DNA from: Spirochaetaceae bacterium
GTDB taxonomy: Bacteria; Spirochaetota; Spirochaetia; Treponematales; Breznakiellaceae
Reading direction: 5' to 3'
Length of the DNA: 7,236 bases
Assembly: GCA_031265025.1 (NCBI GenBank)
Contig: JAISDF010000248.1
Span: 1 to 7,236 of the forward strand
This document shows, piece by piece, positions 1-6,216 of the stretch. Made by a program: the position numbers and the translations under genes. The notes below the pieces were generated by a model. That model saw only the letters and a program-made list of their open reading frames with translations, made no database searches and had not been told where the DNA came from. How positions within the stretch are numbered: the stretch's first letter is position 1; each line of letters begins with the position of its first letter.

Positions 1-1872
1 GCGAACAAGAACCATTCTCCTCATGTGGATATTGACACTTTTATCGATGTTCTGGGAAAGACCGCCAGCCGTAAGGTAAAGGACTGCCCCGAGTGGACGC
101 GCTGGGTTGACGATACGGCTCTCAGGGTATGGGAAGAGCTTACTCCCCTGGTTGAGGACGGCCATTGCCAAATTATCGATTCCGGCGGGACCAGCCGCAT
201 ACTGCTCCTTCATTTTTATGTTGAACTCATTCAACAGTCCTGGCAGAACCTGGACGCCTCGGCGGATCTGCCCTTTTTTGACGAAGAATCCTTTCAGGTT
301 CCGTTTCCCCAGGGCCAGATACGCCCGGTAAGCGTCGAATTCGATTTTCCTTCGTATATTGAACAGCCCCAGGAGACCCTGCTCCCCATTATCAAGCTGA
401 TTTTTCCGGGAAACCTGGGAAACACGCTGGCGCTGGCAAACATGATTCCCAGTCCCCTCATGGAAGCGGCGATACTCAAAATCAGAAGCCTCCTGCGGTC
501 CCATAACAACAAGGAATACTTCCTGCATAAACTCCTTCCGTCCTTTCAGGGCAAGGAAAACAAGCTCAGAGAGGCCCTCAACCAGATTGTGGTTAAGCCT
601 TTTGAGGCCCTGCGCATCATGCGGGACAGCGGCGAATTCACGTTCCTTTTTTGGGCCTACTTCAACAATCTGCTGAAAAAAGACATAAGCCAGAAGAAAG
701 AACCGCTGCCCGCCGAGACAGGCGCGCTTCAGTCCGTGTACTTTCTCGAAGTATTCAACAGTTACTACAAGGGAATCGCGGTGCGCCGGAGGGAAAAGGA
801 GCTTGCCCTCAAAAACCTTGAGCTGCAGCTTGGCAAGCCTCCCTTCCTCTATACCCTTGACGATATTATCAAATTTGCCGACAACAAGGGCATACCCCTT
901 CTGGGCCAGTACAGCCAGGAAGCCCTGGAGCAGTACCTCAAAACCAAAACGACAGAGGCAAAGGAAGACGAGCTTCCCGAGCTGCTCATAGTCCGGGGCC
1001 TTCAGGAAGAACGCTGGTTTGTCAAGAAAGTCAGGATGCTCCCCCTCTGCGCCCGGCTCCTCGCCGACGCCAGGATACGGATACGGCAGGCCATATCCAG
1101 GCGCTGGCTCAAGCTCCTCAAACAGTACCAAAATGAATACGCCATGGAAAACGATGAGGAATTTGAAAGCCTGCTGCGGAAGTACCTCTATGATCTTGCC
1201 CCGACCCTGGGCGCGGTGCTTGGGGACCAGAAACTCTACCTTGCGTACTGCGAGCTCGAAAAGACCCAGGGCGGCATACCCGAATCCAGCAGGATATACG
1301 CCGACGGGGTGCTCATACCTCTTGCCAGCCTCCTGCTTATACGGCGGAAAGATCTTCTTACCGATACCAGGATACTGCTGCCTTTCTGGTACACCGTGCC
1401 CATCATCAGCGAAATCATCGCGATCTTCAAGAACTGGGGCAAACAGCGAAAACTGAAAAAAATGCGCCGGCAGAAAAAAGAAGCCGGCGACGAGGATATG
1501 CTTCCCGCCAAACAGAGCGCCCTCCAGCAGCACCGGCTCAAGGCGGCGGCACAGGAACTCAGGGATTCCCTTATTCCCGAAGGCCATACCCTGGACTCCT
1601 ATCTCGATCTGCTTCACGACCGCTGGAACCGTCTCTTGGGCAAACAGGCGAAAAAAAACCTTACCGAGGACATTCATTCCCTGATACGGGACCGGCTCAG
1701 GCATACCCTGCGCATGCAGCCCAACGCGGCGCTGACCGGTTCTTCCCTCGCAAAGATGGCCGACAAAATTATCAGTGACACCCCCGCCCTGTACCGGCTC
1801 AGCGCCCAGGATTCGCTTAAACTGTATATTCAACTTTATATGACAAAAATTATTTTAAACATAAAATTTTAA
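1..1872 (+). CDS. Large protein of unrecognised family, 5' end outside window
   Basis: I do not recognise this protein family and assign no function. The reading frame is open to the first base of the window. The first in-frame start codon is a GTG at 25 with no Shine-Dalgarno motif before it, and the eight preceding codons read like ordinary protein, so the true start is probably outside the window. From the GTG it is 615 residues, ending at TAA 1870-1872. It has no signal peptide in the visible part and looks mostly alpha-helical, with many Leu, Lys, Arg and Glu. Residues about 430-470 form the most hydrophobic stretch (two runs around a charged patch). A strongly basic segment follows at about 471-486, then a charged helical C-terminus. 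The last 15 residues are hydrophobic and basic. It could be a cytoplasmic or peripheral membrane protein. Long frame, sensible codon use and a nearby downstream ssb support a real gene. Confidence 0.85.
   Translation, partial: ANKNHSPHVDIDTFIDVLGKTASRKVKDCPEWTRWVDDTALRVWEELTPLVEDGHCQIIDSGGTSRILLLHFYVELIQQSWQNLDASADLPFFDEESFQVPFPQGQIRPVSVEFDFPSYIEQPQETLLPIIKLIFPGNLGNTLALANMIPSPLMEAAILKIRSLLRSHNNKEYFLHKLLPSFQGKENKLREALNQIVVKPFEALRIMRDSGEFTFLFWAYFNNLLKKDISQKKEPLPAETGALQSVYFLEVFNSYYKGIAVRRREKELALKNLELQLGKPPFLYTLDDIIKFADNKGIPLLGQYSQEALEQYLKTKTTEAKEDELPELLIVRGLQEERWFVKKVRMLPLCARLLADARIRIRQAISRRWLKLLKQYQNEYAMENDEEFESLLRKYLYDLAPTLGAVLGDQKLYLAYCELEKTQGGIPESSRIYADGVLIPLASLLLIRRKDLLTDTRILLPFWYTVPIISEIIAIFKNWGKQRKLKKMRRQKKEAGDEDMLPAKQSALQQHRLKAAAQELRDSLIPEGHTLDSYLDLLHDRWNRLLGKQAKKNLTEDIHSLIRDRLRHTLRMQPNAALTGSSLAKMADKIISDTPALYRLSAQDSLKLYIQLYMTKIILNIKF
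1840..1867 (+). promoter_or_regulatory. Candidate sigma-70-type promoter for ssb
   Basis: ATGACA at 1840-1845 and TAAAAT at 1862-1867 are separated by 16 bases; each matches the sigma-70 consensus at 5 of 6 positions. They lie in a markedly AT-rich patch at the very end of the upstream coding region. Transcription would start near 1874, giving ssb a leader of about 80 bases. This is a motif match by eye only, and readthrough from the upstream gene is equally possible. Confidence 0.4.
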
Positions 1873-1945
1873 GGTGAAACCCGAAGCAGCGGCCACGGCC
1901 GGTCCGTATTAACGTATAGATTCCGCACGGGATCAATACATTTAC

Positions 1946-1951
1946 GGGAGG
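1946..1951 (+). promoter_or_regulatory. Ribosome binding site of ssb
   Basis: GGGAGG sits four bases before the ATG at 1956. It is the only good Shine-Dalgarno match nearby and fixes the ssb start. Confidence 0.75.
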
Positions 1952-1955
1952 CATT

Positions 1956-2414
1956 ATGAACAACCTCAATTCGATTTTAATTGAAGGGAATCTGGTCAAA
2001 GATCCGACTTTCCGCGTAACCGCCAGGGGGACTCCCCTTTGTACTTTTACCCTGGCGTCCAACCGCTACTACAGGCAGGAGGCCGAACTGGAAAAGGAGG
2101 TGGGGTTCTTCGACGTGGAGACATGGTCCAAGCTTGCAGAAAGTTGCAATAATCTGGGACACAAGGGCCGGGGCGTACGTGTAGTGGGGAGGCTCAAGCA
2201 GGACCGCTGGACAGGCACTGACGGCAGGGCCCATTCGCGGGTATCCATAGTGGCCGAGCATGTGGAATGGCGGCCGGACTTCAAAAAGGAAGGCGGAAAA
2301 AACGCCGAAGCCCTGCAAAGCGCCGGGAACGGCAATTTCTCTCCCGGCAGGCCCGTGGAGGAGCCCATTGCCGAACTTGAACAGGTTCCCGAGGATGCCG
2401 TGCTGACCTTCTAG
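1956..2414 (+). CDS. ssb: Single-stranded DNA-binding protein (SSB)
   Basis: SSB coats single-stranded DNA in replication, recombination and repair and recruits partner proteins through its C-terminal tip. The 152-residue product has an N-terminal OB-fold at about residues 4-110. It shows the family pattern: an opening N-x-I-L-I-E-G-N-L segment, an F-F-D-V-E-T-W block (W57) and a G-R-L-K-Q-D-R-W block (W85), aromatics that in E. coli SSB stack on DNA bases. A short, Gly- and Pro-containing tail follows at about 111-152. The tip ends ...EDAVLTF: it keeps two acids and the terminal Phe but departs from the usual acidic DDDIPF-type end. The start is ATG with a good Shine-Dalgarno site. It is not flanked by rpsF or rpsR here, the common bacterial arrangement; it follows an unrecognised gene and is convergent with the U32 gene, overlapping it by four bases at the stop codons. 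The family call is secure; whether it is the main or a second SSB cannot be told from this window. Confidence 0.93.
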   Translation: MNNLNSILIEGNLVKDPTFRVTARGTPLCTFTLASNRYYRQEAELEKEVGFFDVETWSKLAESCNNLGHKGRGVRVVGRLKQDRWTGTDGRAHSRVSIVAEHVEWRPDFKKEGGKNAEALQSAGNGNFSPGRPVEEPIAELEQVPEDAVLTF

Positions 2415-4507
2415 CGCAGGAGGCTTCCGGCAGCTTCGCTCTGTGAGTAAAAACCGTCTTTCCAGTTAAAGCGGCTCGCGTTGGGAAGGGGACGCTGATT
2501 CATCAGCGCGTCCATGATTTCCTTGTAATCCTTCTTGCGGAGATGCCTGCCCCGGAAATCCAGGATGAAGCGCTTAAAGCCGCTTGCCGCAAGGAAGGGA
2601 ACTTTATCAACAAGGGAGAAGGGCTGTTCGGGAACCACGATACTTCCTTCCCTCCGGTTAACGAGTTCAAAGCCGTCTCCCTTGTTGTCCTCAAAGTTGT
2701 GGAATGTATAAAAGGAACCCAGATCCGACCGTATTCTGAACAGGGCGGGATAGGCAAAAACAGGAACAAAAAGCAGATGCCTCCGGTTTGCCGCGACGGT
2801 CTTTTCAAGATTCTGGCGGTTGTTTTCCAGAGGCGAAACAAAATAATCAAAGCCCAGCCCTGAAAGAAAACGCTCCGCCCAGCGGTTAAACGTATAAAGG
2901 TAGGGTCCGGCAATGAGCGTTACGTCCAGGCCCTTGAAAAAGGCCGGATGGCCGGGATTGTTCACTATAAAGGACCTGTACCCCGCCTCAACAAGGAGGG
3001 GAAGGTTCCGCGCATAATCGCCGTCCATGCCCTGGGGAAAATACGGATCAAGGTCAATGATGATCTCGCCCGGATTAAAGGGCAGTGGACCTCCTGTTGA
3101 CGGCCCGGCCTTTTTTAACAGGGCGGAAACGGTTTTCTGGTTGTAGTCCAGAACGGCCCTGACAGGCCTCCTGGACTGAAGGACAAACAAATCCTCAACC
3201 GCGTCGACAGCGGTATAGAGCCCTTCGGGGAACGGCCCTTTGCGGCCAACGGGCCTGATGTCGCAGGGCGGGGCCCTGTCCCTGCCCGGCTGTCGGCGGA
3301 AAGGGGCAAGATCCCTGGGCAGGACCTGGGCATAACGCCTGGATCCGGCCTTGATCTGGATAAGGTAGACCGAATCCCCTGCCCCAAATCCTTCGGGAAC
3401 TGAAACCCAATAACCCCCTGACTCATCCTCACCCGAATAGCTTACCCGGTGGGACGCGCGGCCGGAATCATCGGCCCTGTGGAGCCGTATGGTATCCCCC
3501 GCCTCTATGACCTGTTCCCGGTTCGGGCCCGCGGCAAGAAGCCCCCGGCGGCCGGCGCCGCTTCCGGTACCTTTGACCAGCGGACCGAGACTTATGCCGG
3601 TGCCCCCGTCCTGTCCGGCGTTGAGCCAGGCGGCGGGACTGTCCCGGTAAAAATAAAAGGTCGTTTTTTCACGGGCAAAATCTTTTTTCAGTTTTGAAAG
3701 CCCCCCCGCAAGGGCCGCTTCCCGGTCTCCGTCAAGGCCGTCAATGACCCTGCGATAAGCCGACACCACGGTCCCCACATAGTCGGCGCTCTTCATCCGC
3801 CCTTCAATCTTGAACGCGTTGACCCCCGCGCCGGCCAGGTCGGGAACATACTCAAGGAACTGTAAATCGGCGGGGCTGAAATAATAGCCCTTTTCCTCCT
3901 GGTGATGGTAAAGCCGCCTGCACGCCTGGGTACACATGCCCCGGTTTGCCGACTTGCCCCCCAAAAAGCTCGAAAAAAGGCAGAGCCCCGAAGCGGAAAT
4001 ACAAAGCGCCCCGTGGACAAAGACCTCAAGGGCCATATTGGTCTCCTGCCGGACTTCCTTTATTTCGTCCAGGGAGAGCTCGCGGGCAAGAACCACCCGC
4101 GAAAAGCCCTGTTTGGAAAGCAGATTGACCCCTTTTGCCGAGGCAATGTTCATCTGGGTTGACGCGTGGAGTTTAAGCGAAGGAAAACATTCCTTAACCA
4201 GGCAGGCAACGCCGAAATCCTGAACAATAATGGCGTCGGGCCCCACCGCGGCAAGGTACTTCAAAAACTGAAAAATCCTGTCCGCCTCGCGCTGTTCAAA
4301 TACCGTATTAACCGTTACATAAATCTTTTTCCCCATGCGGTGCAGACTGGATACCGCCCCTTCAAACTGGGAATAGGCGAAATTGGAAGTCCTCATGCGG
4401 GCGTTAAAATTTTTAAGGCCAAGATATACGGCGTCAGCGCCCTCGCCTATGGCCGCGTCAAGCGCCTCCGGGGAACCGGCGGGCGCCAATAATTCTATTT
4501 TAGGCAT
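2411..4507 (-). CDS. U32 family protein (RlhA/TrhP-like; 'peptidase U32')
   Basis: The product is 698 residues from ATG 4507-4505. The N-terminal U32 domain spans about residues 1-310, opening with I-E-L-L-A-P-A-G-S. The U32 signature lies at 161-179 (E-x-F-x-x-G-A-L-C-x4-G-x-C), followed by N-R-G-x-C-x-x-x-C, giving Cys169, 176, 192 and 196. K-I-E-G-R-M-K-S is at 233-240. A middle region (about 320-470) is probably the DUF3656-type insert. The C-terminal part (about 480-650) resembles a second, degenerate U32 barrel lacking clustered cysteines. Members characterised in E. coli (RlhA, TrhP) are Fe-S proteins that hydroxylate rRNA or tRNA bases; the peptidase label is historical. The length is nearer RlhA than the shorter TrhP, but the exact substrate is inference. 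Where many relatives have Cys in a D-L-C motif, this protein has Gln216. An in-frame TTG at 4549 and ATG at 4540 are alternative starts; I prefer 4507 because the family homology begins there. No strong Shine-Dalgarno site precedes any of them. Confidence 0.9.
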   Translation of the reverse strand: MPKIELLAPAGSPEALDAAIGEGADAVYLGLKNFNARMRTSNFAYSQFEGAVSSLHRMGKKIYVTVNTVFEQREADRIFQFLKYLAAVGPDAIIVQDFGVACLVKECFPSLKLHASTQMNIASAKGVNLLSKQGFSRVVLARELSLDEIKEVRQETNMALEVFVHGALCISASGLCLFSSFLGGKSANRGMCTQACRRLYHHQEEKGYYFSPADLQFLEYVPDLAGAGVNAFKIEGRMKSADYVGTVVSAYRRVIDGLDGDREAALAGGLSKLKKDFAREKTTFYFYRDSPAAWLNAGQDGGTGISLGPLVKGTGSGAGRRGLLAAGPNREQVIEAGDTIRLHRADDSGRASHRVSYSGEDESGGYWVSVPEGFGAGDSVYLIQIKAGSRRYAQVLPRDLAPFRRQPGRDRAPPCDIRPVGRKGPFPEGLYTAVDAVEDLFVLQSRRPVRAVLDYNQKTVSALLKKAGPSTGGPLPFNPGEIIIDLDPYFPQGMDGDYARNLPLLVEAGYRSFIVNNPGHPAFFKGLDVTLIAGPYLYTFNRWAERFLSGLGFDYFVSPLENNRQNLEKTVAANRRHLLFVPVFAYPALFRIRSDLGSFYTFHNFEDNKGDGFELVNRREGSIVVPEQPFSLVDKVPFLAASGFKRFILDFRGRHLRKKDYKEIMDALMNQRPLPNASRFNWKDGFYSQSEAAGSLLR

Positions 4508-4611
4508 AACAATTTTTCGGCCCCCACGCCGTGTAACCATAAGTACCAAAACGCGCTGCGCCAGCTCGCGCGCCTTCTTCGGGCGGGCGCCAGCAGTTCT
4601 ATTTTAGGCAT
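4495..4611 (-). pseudogene. Truncated, frameshifted copy of the U32 gene start (possible leader ORF)
   Basis: An ATG at 4611-4609 opens a 38-codon frame that begins with the same ten residues as the U32 protein, then diverges. It next carries four consecutive Arg codons (4581-4570) and several Trp codons. It stops at 4497-4495, just inside the U32 gene, because 104 bases is not a multiple of three. A GGA lies about ten bases before its ATG, slightly better than the site before the real U32 start. It may be only a relic of duplication. If translated, its stop just past the U32 start codon would allow translational coupling. Nothing in the sequence proves translation. Confidence 0.45.
4548..4574 (-). 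terminator. Terminator-like hairpin in the U32 leader
   Basis: Read on the minus strand, GGCGCGC (4574-4568) can pair with GCGCGTT (4556-4550): five Watson-Crick pairs plus two G-U pairs, with an 11-base loop. Four T residues at 4551-4548 overlap the end of the stem. It lies between the two copies of the U32 start, inside the short leader ORF, so it could act as an attenuator. The short U tract and large loop make it weak, and it may be incidental to GC-rich sequence. Confidence 0.25.
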
Positions 4612-4658
4612 AGCAATTTTCCGGCCCCCGCGCCGTGCTGCTGTAAAGACATGGTTTA

Positions 4659-4687
4659 AATATACCGCATAAACCCGTAAAAGCGAA
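4659..4687 (-). promoter_or_regulatory. Candidate promoter for the U32 gene
   Basis: On the minus strand TATATT (4664-4659) matches the -10 consensus at 5 of 6 positions, in the AT-rich centre of the divergent intergenic region. A poor -35 (TTCGCT, 4687-4682) lies 17 bases upstream. Transcription would start near 4652 and give a leader of about 145 bases that includes the duplicated gene start and the hairpin. Confidence 0.25.
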
Positions 4688-4724
4688 GCAGTACGCGCGT
4701 TTCGGGCAGCCGTGAAGACGCCTG

Positions 4725-4752
4725 TTTTACCTTGCAATCATCGCCGTTTAAT
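4725..4752 (+). promoter_or_regulatory. Candidate promoter for trxA
   Basis: TTTAAT at 4747-4752 matches the -10 consensus at 5 of 6 positions; a weak -35 (TTTTAC, 4725-4730) lies 16 bases upstream. The start would be near 4759, leaving a short leader that still contains the ribosome binding site. An overlapping pair, TTGCAA 4732-4737 and TATTTT 4755-4760, would start transcription within the ribosome binding site and is less likely. Confidence 0.3.
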
Positions 4753-4767
4753 AGTATTTTTGATTCA

Positions 4768-4771
4768 GGAG
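4768..4771 (+). promoter_or_regulatory. Ribosome binding site of trxA
   Basis: GGAG, within CAGGAGAT, lies six bases before ATG 4778. It selects this start over an in-frame ATG at 4712, which would add 22 residues unlike thioredoxin. Confidence 0.75.
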
Positions 4772-4777
4772 ATAATT

Positions 4778-5101
4778 ATGAGCGCAGGAATAACGGTTAA
4801 TTCCGGTAATTTCAAGGCTGAAGTTACGGATTCACCCGTTCCGGTATTGGTGGATTTTTGGGCCTCATGGTGCGGGCCCTGTAAAATGATAGGCCCCATG
4901 CTGGACCAGATAGCAGACGAATATTCAGGAAAACTTAAACTCGGAAAGGTCAATGTTGATGAAGAGGCGGCCCTGGCTGAACAGCACGGCATTACATCCA
5001 TACCGACCCTGGTGGTGTACAAGGGCGGACAGATAGTCAATCAACATTCAGGGGCCCTTCCCAAACACGGAATAGAGAATCTTTTTAAGACCTATCTTTG
5101 A
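4778..5101 (+). CDS. trxA: Thioredoxin
   Basis: Thioredoxin is a small cytoplasmic dithiol protein that reduces disulfides in enzymes such as ribonucleotide reductase and peroxiredoxins and is recycled by thioredoxin reductase. The 107-residue product has the classic length and a single thioredoxin fold. It carries the active site W-C-G-P-C at residues 31-35, the buried Asp26 in V-D-F-W-A, a K-V-N-V-D strand, the cis-proline Pro76 in S-I-P-T, and the Y-K-G-G turn. There is no signal peptide, so it acts in the cytoplasm. It is transcribed away from the U32 gene and towards the lipoprotein gene, so it is probably a single-gene unit. No thioredoxin reductase gene is visible in the window. I see nothing degenerate, and the identification is secure. 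Confidence 0.97.
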   Translation: MSAGITVNSGNFKAEVTDSPVPVLVDFWASWCGPCKMIGPMLDQIADEYSGKLKLGKVNVDEEAALAEQHGITSIPTLVVYKGGQIVNQHSGALPKHGIENLFKTYL

Positions 5102-5102
5102 C

Positions 5103-5119
5103 CGGGACGGCCTGTCCCG
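5103..5119. terminator. Short hairpin between trxA and the lipoprotein gene, possible terminator
   Basis: CGGGAC (5103-5108) and GTCCCG (5114-5119) form a six-pair GC-rich stem with a five-base loop, starting two bases after the trxA stop. It lies in the 65-base gap between two convergent genes, where a bidirectional terminator would be expected. Neither side has a T tract, so it is not a standard intrinsic terminator. Confidence 0.35.
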
Positions 5120-5166
5120 CCACCGGTTACACCTCAGGCAAAGCGGCCCGTTTTCAGGGCGTACTC

Positions 5167-6162
5167 TCAGGGCGCATAGCGTTTCGCGCTGTTTTCCCTT
5201 CCCGGCGTTGCCTGGCTTCTGGCGGCTATGTACCAGTCGCCGGGACCGTCGCTGTCTGATACCGCCTCGTCCCTGCACAGGGTCTGGGTGGAGGTGCTTC
5301 CCTGGGAAGAAAACGCCTCGGCCGGACTTATAAACGGCGGATCGCCCGCGGGCAGCCACGCGCCCGCGTCGTTCAGGAACCCGGCAAAACGAGCCATCTC
5401 TTCCTTTGCCCACCCGCCGCTTGTACTTTCGCTGAAAACAATCCCGTCAAGAACCGCTCCGTCCTGGTCCACCAGGGCCACACCGTCGGTTTTTCGCAGC
5501 AGCTCCGAGTCGCTGGGCACCCAGAAATCCCTGGCCCCGCTTGCCTCATAACCCGCCGACGCCTCAAGATCGCCCCCGGTTTCGTCAAGGCTCGCGCTGT
5601 CCTTTTTGCGAAGATGCAGCACAATGTACTCCCCGGCCCCTACTTCCACAGGATTGAATTCGTAAATTGGTTCCGCCTCTATCGCCGTTACTACTTTAAG
5701 AGCGCCGAGATTCCCCGGCGTATAGGTTTTCAGTTCGATAAATTCACAGCGGGGATTGGAATATTCGGTCCTGATTTCGTTGATAACCAGGACAGGCAGG
5801 GAATCGTTTCTGGTCCTGAACGGGATGAGCACTTCCAGGGTATTGCCTTCTTCATCCTCAACAAGAATATCAACGGAAACCCTGCTCCCGCCGGGCAGCG
5901 CCGAGCCGAAACGCACCCGCACCAGTTCCCCCGCGTCAAGCAGTTCCGCGTCGGAAACAGGGTCAAAATCAATACGCCGCAGGGATACCGGCCTGGAAAA
6001 GCGGAATTCCATTATCCCCTCCGCCGGAACCCGGTATCCCAGGAAAACCGGCGTCTCGGTACTGAGCCCCAGAATCCTTTCCGGCGCCGCGCCGGGCGAA
6101 CAGGCGCAGGCGGAAAAAACAAGCGCCAGTACAAAATTCCGCAGAATGAATTTGTTTTTCAT
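5167..6162 (-). CDS. Lipoprotein with lamin-tail domain
   Basis: This 331-residue protein is probably an exported lipoprotein. It has a basic N-terminus (K2, K4, R8), a hydrophobic core at about residues 9-18 and a lipobox-like F-S-A-C with Cys19 as the likely lipidated residue. Phe at -3 is unusual in general but fits the relaxed spirochaete lipobox; Cys21 is an alternative. Residues about 35-117 look like a beta-rich Ig-like (SbsA/Big_5-like) domain. From about 124 it resembles a lamin-tail domain: V-I-N-E-I followed by E-F-I-E-L, a D-G-V-A-L-x-D-x-x-G-x-V-L-D segment near 226-239, and a closing A-T-P-G-R-E-N at 318-324. Lamin-tail domains in bacteria occur in secreted or surface proteins, often beside nucleases or other enzymes, but no enzyme domain is visible here. 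A strong AGGAGG lies five bases before the ATG. It follows the LysRS gene by 54 bases on the same strand and is probably co-transcribed with it. The precise role is unknown. Confidence 0.85.
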   Translation of the reverse strand: MKNKFILRNFVLALVFSACACSPGAAPERILGLSTETPVFLGYRVPAEGIMEFRFSRPVSLRRIDFDPVSDAELLDAGELVRVRFGSALPGGSRVSVDILVEDEEGNTLEVLIPFRTRNDSLPVLVINEIRTEYSNPRCEFIELKTYTPGNLGALKVVTAIEAEPIYEFNPVEVGAGEYIVLHLRKKDSASLDETGGDLEASAGYEASGARDFWVPSDSELLRKTDGVALVDQDGAVLDGIVFSESTSGGWAKEEMARFAGFLNDAGAWLPAGDPPFISPAEAFSSQGSTSTQTLCRDEAVSDSDGPGDWYIAARSQATPGRENSAKRYAP

Positions 6163-6167
6163 TGCAG

Positions 6168-6173
6168 CCTCCT
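6168..6173 (-). promoter_or_regulatory. Ribosome binding site of the lipoprotein gene
   Basis: On the minus strand AGGAGG is centred eight bases before the start codon, with a five-base spacer. It overlaps a small 11-base palindrome (6170-6180) that is too tight to fold as a hairpin. Confidence 0.8.
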
Positions 6174-6216
6174 GACAGGACTACGGGTCCACGGCGGAAT
6201 CTGCTTTGAAAAAAGG

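Larger units (their letters stand above)
4478..4637. repeat. Imperfect direct repeat of the U32 gene start (2 x 56 bp)
   Basis: Bases 4478-4533 and 4582-4637 match at 50 of 56 positions, offset 104 bases. The first copy covers the U32 start codon, its upstream bases and the first ten codons. The second repeats these in the leader, including an ATG at 4611-4609 and the same ten residues (MPKIELLAPA). All six differences are transitions, with A or T in the functional copy and G or C in the upstream one. The two that fall in codons 6 and 7 leave Leu-Leu unchanged. The 48 bases between the copies do not clearly match either flank, so this is not a clean, recent tandem duplication. Confidence 0.9.
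4508..4777. other. Divergent intergenic region between U32 gene and trxA
   Basis: This 270-base region separates two divergently transcribed genes and should hold both promoters. The part nearest the U32 gene holds the duplicated gene start and the hairpin described separately. The centre (about 4650-4680) is AT-rich. The trxA side ends in an AT-rich stretch and a Shine-Dalgarno site. I see no tRNA, known riboswitch fold or further gene. Confidence 0.7.

Noticed and set aside
1019..1456. A 145-codon plus-strand frame inside the first gene
   Set aside because: It is Ser, Pro and Gly rich with no ribosome binding site, as expected from a shifted reading of a coding region.
4634..4719. Third weak copy of the repeat edge (4634-4650 versus 4703-4719, 13 of 17 matching)
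   Set aside because: Too short and degenerate to separate from chance, and not at a consistent spacing with the main repeat.
5146..5160. GCCC/GGGC hairpin downstream of trxA
   Set aside because: Only four pairs with a seven-base loop and no following T tract.
6170..6190. Small palindrome (6170-6180) and GGAC/GTCC pair (6178-6190) before the lipoprotein start
   Set aside because: One has a single-base centre and the other only four pairs; neither would form a stable regulatory structure.
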